64,000 bases of DNA from Epichloe hybrida (Eukaryota > Ascomycota > Sordariomycetes > Hypocreales > Clavicipitaceae). The notes under the pieces were generated by a model that was not told the DNA's origin, ran no database searches, and worked only from the letters and a program-made list of their open reading frames with translations. Both the position numbers and the translations under genes were made by a program. Below are positions 54,004 through 64,000 of the stretch, one piece after another. Numbering within the stretch: position 1 is the stretch's first letter; each line of letters starts with the position of its first letter. The DNA is taken from assembly GCA_019022495.1 (NCBI GenBank), contig JAFEKR010000052.1, forward strand, positions 186,001 to 250,000. The letters run 5' to 3'.

Positions 54004-54991
54004 TCCTTTGACAATTCCAGACCTGATCCAGCCTTACATATAAGCAATCGTTTCGATGAGAGCAGCGGAATAATCAACGGGCACCCCATGCTGTCGGTCC
54101 ATCTACCCCGTTATAATACTCTCGGATGCAGCCAGGGGCTGGCTTGAATTGGAGTCCGCCCCCCCCCCCCCTTGGGGGCCGTTCCACCAGCTAAACGATT
54201 GGCAAATCATTTGAAAAAAGAACAAAAAAAGAAAACCCACTTGATGGTTCCTCGTGATGCAGGGCAGCAAGCAATAATCAATAATGCTACTCACAAGGAA
54301 ACTCGCCAACCCCGTTCGGTGCCAAAAGACTCCGTGGGATGTCATGAAAGCATCATAGATGGTCGTCATGGTGAGGGAACCCGATGCTCTGCCTCCCATC
54401 GCGATCTCAGCTTGTCAGCCTGCTTCGGTCTACGCGCGACGGCGTCATCACACGGCGTCATCACCAGGGGACTTGGAGATTCTGTGCCAAGCCATGGCTG
54501 ACTTTCGAGAACTTTGCACCCGCTTTGGCCATGGCACGGGCCGCGGCCTTTCGCAAACATGGACAGGAGAAGCTCAGCGTGGGCTGGGTCCCGAAATTAA
54601 TTAAACCTTATGGCCGGGCTCGGACATCTCTGCCCCGTAATTAATAAAATAACACGGATTAACCCACCAAGAGTCCGGCTCAGCCGCCCGGTCCGCCGAG
54701 GACAATCACGTGGCGCAAACTTTCGCTTTCGGCCACATCGTAAGCAAGCACGTGATTTTTCCGTACACTTGTTAATACCAAGTGCCTCTCACATTCTATG
54801 TTGATTCCAGGTCACCCGAATTCGGCCACGCTTACAATGACGTGCACGGATTCATTCGTCCATGAATGACTATCACTGATGCTTTTCCATCAAATGTACA
54901 GCAAAGATCAACCCCCGCAAACGCCCCCGGTCCTTTAATCTATCATTCACGTCCGACTAACTGATCGGAATGCGCGCCAGTACATACATGG
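54004..54991. other. Intergenic region
   Basis: No supportable gene. It includes the GMC promoter, a C run near 54160 and the SNU114 3' flank. A CATCACACGGCGTCATCACC direct repeat is seen near 54445-54470. Confidence 0.5.
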
Positions 54992-57900
54992 TCATGCATC
55001 TCCGAGCATTCCGCTCTCCATCAGACTCTGGTAAAATTCGGGCTCCAAGAACGTCTTGACGCTGACGTCCTCGCTCAATCCCTTCCGCCTTCTCGTCTTG
55101 AGGACGAAATCCCTCGCTGTGGCCTGTGCAGAGGCGGGCTGCAGCGGGCGCAGGATCTGGTCACGGTCCAACGGATCGCCTGGCACGATGCTCCAATTGT
55201 CAAAGAGCAAGCTGACCATGGAGCTACCTTGAGTCTTGATCCTCAGATCCGTCTCGAACCCAAAACTATCAATGACGGGGATCAACCCATTGACACGATA
55301 CAGAGGCGTGCCGGCAACAGGGCCATCGGACAAAACATGGCCACGACGTCGGGCCAGCACATTGTAGACCTCGGTGTGGGAGTCTTCAGGTCCAGTGACG
55401 GACACTGCGTAGACGGGCTCCATGAGGCGGGGGGAGGCCATCAGAAATGAGGAATAGCATGCTCGTCGTGAGGTTGGGATGATTTGACCGCCACCACGGA
55501 AGATGGCTTCTCCGGCCAACGAAACATCCGTGACCTTGAATTTGGTGTTGCGAATGGCTGGCCAGGTCAGCAAGGTGTTCACATCCTATCGTATCATAGG
55601 TGGAGTAAAGCGGTGGAGGAGGACTTACGTTCTTCACACAGGGGCCCCTCTCGGGTCGCCCAGCTAAAGCCTTGCCGAATGGATTCCTTGACCGTGTTGA
55701 GAAGCTTCTTGTCAACCTATACAAGATGAAAATGGTCAAGTTAGGTGCGGGCCAAAATATGCAAGTTTGACGGTTTGGCTCACCTCTGTTGGCAAAGTGT
55801 CATCCAGCAGGATGTTGGGTCCCATCTCGTCGGGTCCAAAGGCCCAGATACTTCGCGCCGCCAGCTTGTCCCAGCCATGGAAGTCTTCGAAGAATTTGGC
55901 AGTCTTTCTGATGGGGTCACGAATCTTTACCGCGCCACTCTCAATATCCGTCGAGATACCCTTTTCCAATTGCTCAGCAACCATTGTAATCTTGTTTTTC
56001 TTGTTTGGCGTGATGGCGTAGCACTTGGTCGCAGATGTCTCGACCACCGTTTCGCAGAATCGCGTCACGGGATCAGAGACCTTGATGTCCATGTCGGCAT
56101 AGAGCCTTCTGAGGTCGTGGAGAACACAATCCATGTACAACTCCCCCGTGCCAAGGATGATGTGTTCCCCGGACTCTTCCACCTTGGTCTCGATGAGAGG
56201 GTATGACTTCTGTACTTTTCGTAGACCGTCCAACATCTTGGGCAGTTCAGATGGGTTGATAGGTTCCACCGCAACCTTCAGCACTGACTGTGTGAAATGC
56301 GTTATCGGTTTGAAAATGAAAGCGTCCTCCTCATCCTCGAACTTGGGAGCCACAATCGTCGCAGACTTGACTATCGAGTTGTCTACACCGCTGAGCAAAA
56401 CCAGACTGCCAGCCGGCACGCCGTCTGTGGGAATGTTGTACCTTGTTTCCCCGATGAAAACCTCACCAATGGTACCCAAGGTCATGTCTTCCTCATCATC
56501 AAGCGAGTAGCCCTCTCCAAGCACCCGCACAGGCATGCCTGGTTTTGCGGTACCGCTCAGCACACGCCCGAATGAGTAAAAGCTCTTGGCATCCGACGCA
56601 TTGAAAAGCTTGGTGATGTGAATGACCAACGGGCCGTCCTGGTCACACGACTTCATGGACCCGGCGATTTTTGTGTCAAGGGGGCCCGTGTAATGCCGCT
56701 CCAGGAGCCTTTCGGCACCTTGCGTTGGTGAGGGGACGTGCTGGACAATCATGTCGACGAAGCCGGTTGACGGGCCAAAAAACTGTTCGCACACAAGTTT
56801 CAATATATCCTTGGCATCTGACTTGTACTGTGCTGGTTTCAATTGGATGCCCAACGACGCCAAAACAGGCTTGAGGTCTCCAGGGGTGTTGCTGATAGAG
56901 TGCGTGAAGAGCTTGTAGATGGGTTCCAATACGAAGTGGACAAATGACCGTGTGGCACGTTCCTCGACGGGCTTTCGTGTGAATGATCGCTTCTTTGGGT
57001 TGAAGTACACATCACCCCAAAGTCTTTTGGCGAAGTCTTCCGTGTTCATGTCCCCATATGCATCGGTGTACATCTTTGCAAAAGATGGGAGTGTGAAGCA
57101 CCAGCCAAGATCTGCGCAAGAAAAGAGGACGTTTCCCTTTTCCGGACTGATTCGCTTTGAGACTGCCTGTGTGGGTGCTGTGTTGGTGATGACTGTGTTG
57201 ACCTCCTCGATTACATGTTTCAGCTTGAAGTAGGCGTCCTTCGGCGGCAGCTTCAATTCCAGGATCAAGCGGTCCATCTTGTTGACTATCAATGTCATGG
57301 GAATGTCCTCCAATACAGCGTGCTTTATGATCTGCTCCGTATTCACCTGCACACCTTCTACCACGTCGACAACCAGACATACTCCGTCGACTAACCTGAA
57401 TGCGGCGGCCACTTCGTCCACAAAGTTGACATGACCGGGGGTGTCGACGACGTTGACGAGATGAGACTTGCCCTTGCTGCTCTGAAGAACAAGGCTCATG
57501 GGAGAGGCTTTTATTGAAATGCCCCGTTCGCGTTCCAATATATGTACATCTGTATATCGCAGCTTTTCGTCGCGCTTCCGTCCGCTTCGCTTGTCGAGCT
57601 TCTCCGCAATGTCGTGGGTTTGCATGACGAGCATGTCCATGAATGATGTCTTTCCATGGTGCAGGTGACCAGCTAAAGCAACATTTCGTGTTTGCTCGGG
57701 AAAATTCATCAAATCCATCATGAATTCGCGATCAAAGAAAACGGGAGGGAGGTCGACTTCTTCAATATTGAACTTCTTTTGCTCGATGGGGGCGATTATT
57801 GGCTGGGTCAGGGGCTGGGCATCCTCCTCTTCCACTCTTGTCTCTACATCCTCGCCGTATACTTGCTGAGCAGTCGGATAATATTGCTTATCTTCGTGGA

Positions 57901-58218
57901 GGATCACAGCGTTTGAAGGTCCATCTGAGGCGCATCGGTGATTAGCGCTGCGTCCGGCTTCGGAAAGAAAAAGGAGGGCTTGACGAACCATCGACCTCCA
58001 TCAGCTCTTCACCTGTGACTCTCCCGGGGTGTATAGATTCATTATCGTAAACATAATCACCAGCGTCGACACCAGCCTCAGACGCTGCCTCGGACTCGAC
58101 TTCCTCCCCAATGAAGTTACCGAACCTACAAGACAGCAAGTCAGTACTTCGGCCACGATGGGTTGCATGGCAATTGCGCTCGAAGAGATGACGCTCACTC
58201 GTCGTATAGATCATCCAT
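54992..58218 (-). CDS. SNU114: U5 snRNP GTPase SNU114 (Cwf10/EFTUD2)
   Basis: Five exons (58218-58199, 58125-57989, 57924-55784, 55716-55629, 55557-54992; introns 64-73 nt) give 983 aa, the normal length. A short acidic N terminus ([15 protein letters not shown]) leads to the EF-2-like G domain. P-loop is [11 protein letters not shown], switch [16 protein letters not shown]3 VDTPGHVNF and G4 IVNKMDRL. Domain II, III and IV sequences follow ([60 protein letters not shown]). The C-terminal end is [20 protein letters not shown]. It controls Brr2 helicase during spliceosome activation and release in the nucleus. Every splice join restores family residues ([31 protein letters not shown]). It is a housekeeping marker for the right boundary of the cluster. 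Confidence 0.95.
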
Positions 58219-58778
58219 CTTTCCGTTGGGTAAATTCCAGGCGTCAGCGATTGATTGACTTGCGGCGCGTTGAAACTGTCAGCTATCTGGGCGCCCCAAA
58301 CCTGCTGTGCGCGCGCCGGTACCATTTTTTTGCATCGATAGCTCTGTTAGCTCTGTAATAAGGCGGCATCACGTGCTAGTGCCTCCTTGATCTTATCGAT
58401 CATCTTGTGGGTCGACGCGCTGGTGCGTTCCAACCAACGAGCCAATCTTGCAGACGATGACGAAAACACTTTTTTTTTTTTATGCTGGCGCTTTGTGCAT
58501 ACAAATTTCGTTTCCAACGGCTTTGTAGTATGAATTGTGTCAGTTTCTGGCCTTGAGGCAGATTGATGTGCGGGCTTTCAGAGGCCCTGGCGCGAGAAAT
58601 CACATTACACGGCGCCGGCGAATGAGGCGGTCTGGTGGGGGGAGGCCCGGGAGGGGCAGCATCAACTTGAAGTCGTTTTTCCCCTTTCCCATCTCCTGCC
58701 ACTTTCTCCCATATCATTCCCCGCTCCCCCCCTAATCAGTTCCTTCTTCCAATTCATTAGCACGTCTTCACGGCCAAC
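58219..58778. other. Divergent promoter SNU114 / ERG10
   Basis: No gene. It includes a T11 tract (about 58470-58481) and GC-rich and pyrimidine-rich tracts close to the ERG10 start. Confidence 0.5.
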
Positions 58779-60265
<1,487 letters not shown>

Positions 60266-60973
60266 CTCGACGAATCCGCGCCACAAGTTCTCATTCACGA
60301 GTCTCCAAGACTGTAATGTAATGCCTTGACAAATGAATGAGCTTCCACGGTTTCGCCCGCACAAAGTGTCGGCACAAAGTGACGAACAAGGCGAGAATAA
60401 TTAGATCAAAGTTGTTTCATCATCAATCGATCATTTGATACGCTCATAGACTACATAACACAGCCGACCTAATTTCATCCATCCAGCCCCCCATACCGCT
60501 CCATTGTCACATGTTTCTTGTTCCATGCCGTGACAATATACTTGGCACGACCGCACCGTTACGAAACTGTGATGTTCAATCACAGTGCAAGTGAGTCATA
60601 TTCGCATCTATTCAAGGACTATCACCCCGATAATTCATTTATTCGTATGCGGCTTGGAGAAGAGGGGGAAAGAAAAAGTCTGCCAGCCATGGGATTCAAG
60701 GCCACGACACCCTCGACGCCCATCCCCTTTAGGAATCGGATCTTGATTACAAGTAAGTATACTGATTATAGGATGTCAATGCGCTAGTCCAAGCCTTATC
60801 ATATTGTGTTCTGTCCCTCATGGGAGCCGTCTGCCTTTTCTCCAGCGAGAAACCGATGCCATGGAACTGAGTCGTTTTGAAACTCCTTCCACTGCGTGAG
60901 TGCAGAAGCATGTCGTGCCTTGTTCAAGTAGTCACCCTCGGAGGCAAGAAAAGCGGCGCCTCGCGAGATGCAC
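60266..60973. other. Convergent 3' region of ERG10 and EPT1-like gene
   Basis: No gene recognised; presumably both 3' UTRs. Confidence 0.5.
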
Positions 60974-62694
60974 TTAATGGATCTTGGTAGCATCACGGGC
61001 CTGCTTGTTGGCAATTTGTTTCTCCTTGGGGATGGTGAGAGCATTGATGCCCAAGTAGTCGCAGATGGCGGTGACAACAATGTACGCCCAGCGAAAGTAC
61101 ACAACCAGCGAGAAGAGAAAGTACGCCCGCAGATAATACAACTCCATCGTGGGGCTGATCTGGGGGAATCCCAACCGGGGCAGATTTCCGAGGAATGCGC
61201 CGCCGACAAGGGGAGCAAGCATGATGGTCCAATAAGGGAAGGGCTGGCGTGTCAAGTGAGCTAGAATCATTTTCGTGGTCAGCCTGCCAAAAACAAAGGA
61301 CATGGTCAGGCAGAATAGGACCAGGTGGTTGTTTTTCATCAGGGTGCTGTACGGTGAGAAGACCCAGGCTCCGACACCCGAGGTAAAGACAGCCATTGGC
61401 GTCCACTCGGCAAGGACTGGCAGCACTGGCAGGCCTTGTTTCTGGCGAGCACACGCAACGTTGTACAGGCAGAAGGGAACGTGGCCGACAAACAGAGTCA
61501 CAAGAATAAGCCCAATCCAGATATCCCGGAATGATGTTTCGCCAAGCATGGCGGCCAGGCCGGGCAAGCGGTCGCCCAGGGCCGTTGCAAGAGGTAGTGT
61601 CCAGATGTGAGGTCCCCAGATACCCGAGGCCACCATGATGCTGCAAGCGATGAGGAGGCCTTCGGTAGGTCCATTGATATAACCGAGATAGAGCGTGTGG
61701 GTGTGGTAGGTCTCCCAGGTGGAAAAGAACATGGCGAGACAGGGGCACAGCGCAGTGAAGACGCCTGCGTGGGTCGTCCCTAGACCCATGGCTGCTGTTT
61801 CGAGTAAACTGGCCAAGGTGCAATTCAGAGAATCGATGCCGTGATCAAATAATTCGCCGAGGCCGCTCGATGTGCCGGTCCTCCTCGCCTGTTTGCCATC
61901 CACGTTATCCATGGTCTGATACATGAACAGACCGAAAGCGAAGCTGAGGTACAACCAAGCCGGTCCCTGATTCAAGAGTCCACCATGTGAGCATAAAGTC
62001 CAAGTTGCAATGACGGGTTGATGTCCAACGTACCGGCCCAACTAAATCAGGCATGTACATGACGAGCAGGCCAATGTTGCCCAGAATAAAAAAGAAGCCC
62101 AAGAGGGTCACCATGTTCGGGGCTAGCCACAGCGGCAAGACGTTGACAAAGGCATTCCACTACAGAAGAACACACACAACTGTCAGCTCTGACCGCTCCC
62201 TTTGCCGTTTCCGCCGTGGTAGTCGATGCAGGGAAGAAGTGACGACGGAACAGAACGATGGGCCGAGAAGGTGTCCGTCCCGACCTCAAGTACATGCTAC
62301 ATACCCATGGACCAAGAATATATTTCGATACGGGGGATTTGTCGACGCTCGAATACTTGTACGACTTGAGGTGTATCAGCGCATCGTCCGAGATGCACTC
62401 GGCAGCTGCTTTCTCTAGAGCTCAACATGGTCAGCTGCAGGCAAAGCTGAGGTGCGGTTTGCGTCGGAGCTCCCCGCCAAAACAAACCAAATGAAGGTCA
62501 AGGCAGCGCGGGCGTGGGTAGCAAGGAACGAGAAGGGGAAATGAGGCCGACAGCAGGGTATCGCACGTACTGGTGTTGGGGACCATGCTGGAATCGCCTC
62601 TGGAATCGCCTCTGGAATCGCCTCTGGAATTGCCTCTGGGTGGCAAGCTTTCTTGTTCGTAGAGAGGTAGCGTCTCGTTGTTGCTGCCGGACAT
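60974..62694 (-). CDS. EPT1: Ethanolamine/choline phosphotransferase (EPT1/CPT1)
   Basis: Four exons (62694-62571, 62414-62305, 62159-62034, 61966-60974) give 450 aa. Exon 2 has LIHLKSYKYSSVDKSPVSKY and exon 3 WNAFVNVLPLWLAPNMVTLL. Exon 4 carries the complete CDP-alcohol phosphatidyltransferase motif D140-x2-DG-x2-AR-x8-G157-x3-D161-x3-D165 (DNVDGKQARRTG...FDHGIDS), then about seven further membrane segments. It joins CDP-ethanolamine or CDP-choline to diacylglycerol, the last step of the Kennedy pathway in the ER/Golgi membrane. Substrate preference cannot be told. The 41-residue exon 1 (MSGSNNETLPLY...) carries a 12-bp tandem repeat coding RGDS-type units. Exon 1 is required because exon 2 has no in-frame Met, and its phase fits, but it is the least sure part. 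Confidence 0.9.
62588..62639. repeat. 12-bp tandem repeat x4, coding (S-R-G-D/N)
   Basis: (TGGAATCGCCTC)x4 with one change in the last copy. On the minus strand it reads SRGNSRGDSRGDSRGDS near the N terminus of the phosphotransferase. Confidence 0.85.
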
Positions 62695-63780
62695 GATTGG
62701 CAGTTTCATGGCGCCAGGCGGTGGAGGAGCGGTACGGCGGACGGGTTACTTTTTGTACGCCGGCAACCGGCAGGCAAGCAGAGGAGGCGGAGGAGGCACC
62801 ATGCCAGACAAGTCCAGCGTCATTGCACATGGTTCTGCAGGTTCTGCGGGCGTTTGTCAAAAAAAAAAAGGCCCATGGACCATGGTAATAATGTGGTCCC
62901 TTGCCGCTCTTTGCCCCGCATTACATTTATAGAAGCACACTGTTGAATACCTGAGGCGTTTCTTGATTTATTCTGACAAGTTGGAGACTTGCAAGTGAGG
63001 ACGGCTCTTCCGCAATGCTTTCCCAATATCTGCGTGGCAGATTCCATAGCAACTTGGTTAATCACAAACAACTTGTGGAGTCGCCACCATTTTAGGGGTA
63101 TAGGGGTGCGCACTCCGTTTTTGGCCGTTTGGCCTGCTCTTGTCATAAATCACGCACGCGGCCTCCTTTCTTTCTAGCCTTTTCTTCCCCCTTTTTCTTA
63201 GTCAACTACAAGAGATGAATAATTCCTATTCTTCAGTCCACTTCTTTTCACCCTACTAGCTACAAGTTAGCCTCAACGAATGATATCGGGGATTTTTGTT
63301 CAATGGATAATATGGGGGTTTTTGTTTTGGCAGCCCTTTGCGGGACCTCTCTATTGTGCCACCGTACTATATCTTGGCTGCCAGGGGGTCTCATGTTTGG
63401 TCGTGGTTAAAGCTAAGCCTGCTAATGCTATTTCAATGCGCCTCTGTGCCATTCGATCAGGGTTTTTAGACGCTTGGCGCCATGTATAGCGAGAGACTGA
63501 GCAGAAGGAACAATCAGTCGAGCGATATCTCTGACCATTAAAAGAATTATATATCCGTTGCGCTTCAACGGTCAAGTCATTTCCATCTGCGCAAACGACG
63601 CAGGAAAATGAGTGTATCGACAGCATAGATCTGCTAATGACAATGAAAGTGATGTGCAAGAAAAGAACAACAACGCTCCTTCTCGTGAAGCCTGAAAACG
63701 CTGAAGGAAAAGTAGTATGCAACAAGTTCGACCTCTTCTGTTGGGCCCAGGTCCGTCACACACGGAATTATTGGCCTCCA
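62695..63780. other. Intergenic region
   Basis: No supportable gene. It includes the phosphotransferase promoter and the 3' flank of the GPI-anchored gene, plus an A10 run near 62859. Confidence 0.5.
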
Positions 63781-64000
63781 TTACAACAAGGAGAAGCCGG
63801 CGAAGAGGCCAGTTAAAACAATGGCGAGGCTGTATGTGCGTCCGATCTCGAGGGCAGCAGCAGCCCCCTTCTTGCCATTGCCGCCGCTGGAGGAGCTCCC
63901 AGGTTCGTTTGTGTAGATGGTATCAGGGCTGTCAGAAGCTGTTGAGGTCGGCCCAGCTGTCTTGGTCGTGTTGGCCTTTTGCGGGCTCTGGGCACCGCAG
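63781..64000 (-). CDS. C-terminal end of a GPI-anchored secreted protein (5' part outside window)
   Basis: The minus strand from 64000 reads CGAQSPQKANTTKTAGPTST, then a Ser/Thr/Gly-rich stretch (GSSSSGGNGKKGAAAA). A hydrophobic tail LAIVLTGLFAGFSLL follows, with a stop at 63781-63783. A Ser/Gly-rich spacer, a small-residue omega site and a terminal hydrophobic segment are the pattern of fungal GPI-anchored wall or membrane proteins. The upstream domain lies beyond the window, so the function is unknown (glucanosyltransferase, antigen-like and others are possible). Another frame is open over the same DNA but has no such features. Confidence 0.7.
   Translation of the reverse strand, partial: CGAQSPQKANTTKTAGPTSTASDSPDTIYTNEPGSSSSGGNGKKGAAAALEIGRTYSLAIVLTGLFAGFSLL

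Overview
This window is nuclear DNA from a filamentous ascomycete. Protein-level resemblance points to Sordariomycetes, most plausibly Hypocreales. Genes are compact, with 0-5 short GT-AG introns (about 55-160 nt, one of about 360). There are fungal-specific families (Zn2Cys6 factor, DMATS prenyltransferase, non-reducing PKS with a SAT domain, DUF3112-like membrane protein, 2EXR/F-box-like protein). Intergenic spaces are rich in homopolymers and minisatellites. I saw no convincing tRNA, rRNA, CRISPR array or intact transposon. The species cannot be named from sequence alone.

Left part (1-32.9 kb), mostly housekeeping: a Zn2Cys6 transcription factor cut by the window edge; CGI121 (KEOPS); proline dehydrogenase; a Tim17-family membrane protein; an orphan kinase-like gene beside a gene-poor, AT-richer stretch (about 10.3-13.5 kb); a small hypothetical; a secreted M28 aminopeptidase; an NTF2/SnoaL-like protein; a hypothetical; a HAD hydrolase; a TED1/PGAP5-type ER phosphoesterase; an F-box-like protein; TIM50; VTA1; an ER protein disulfide isomerase ending in HEEL; and the exosome subunit RRP41/SKI6.

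Middle part (33.2-54.0 kb), the point of interest: a candidate secondary-metabolite cluster. In order it holds a scytalone-dehydratase-like gene, a tri/tetrahydroxynaphthalene-reductase-like SDR, a DMATS-type aromatic prenyltransferase divergent from the SDR, a DUF3112-like multipass membrane protein, a six-exon non-reducing PKS (SAT-KS-AT-PT-ACP-ACP-TE, 2173 aa) divergent from the membrane protein, a RIP-like decayed gene, and a secreted GMC oxidoreductase. The first two genes and the PKS resemble DHN-melanin machinery. The prenyltransferase and GMC enzyme suggest a tailored, prenylated polyphenol rather than plain melanin. Both divergent promoters carry repeated motifs: four 11-bp-phased copies related to CGACTCC just upstream of the DMATS TATA box, and two TGACGTCA palindromes inside a tandem duplication between membrane protein and PKS.

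Right part (54-64 kb) returns to housekeeping: SNU114 (U5 snRNP GTPase), ERG10-type acetyl-CoA acetyltransferase, an EPT1/CPT1-type phosphotransferase, and the C-terminal end of a GPI-anchored protein cut by the right edge. All splice sites given were placed by eye from GT/AG signals, frame continuity and family continuity; there is no transcript evidence.
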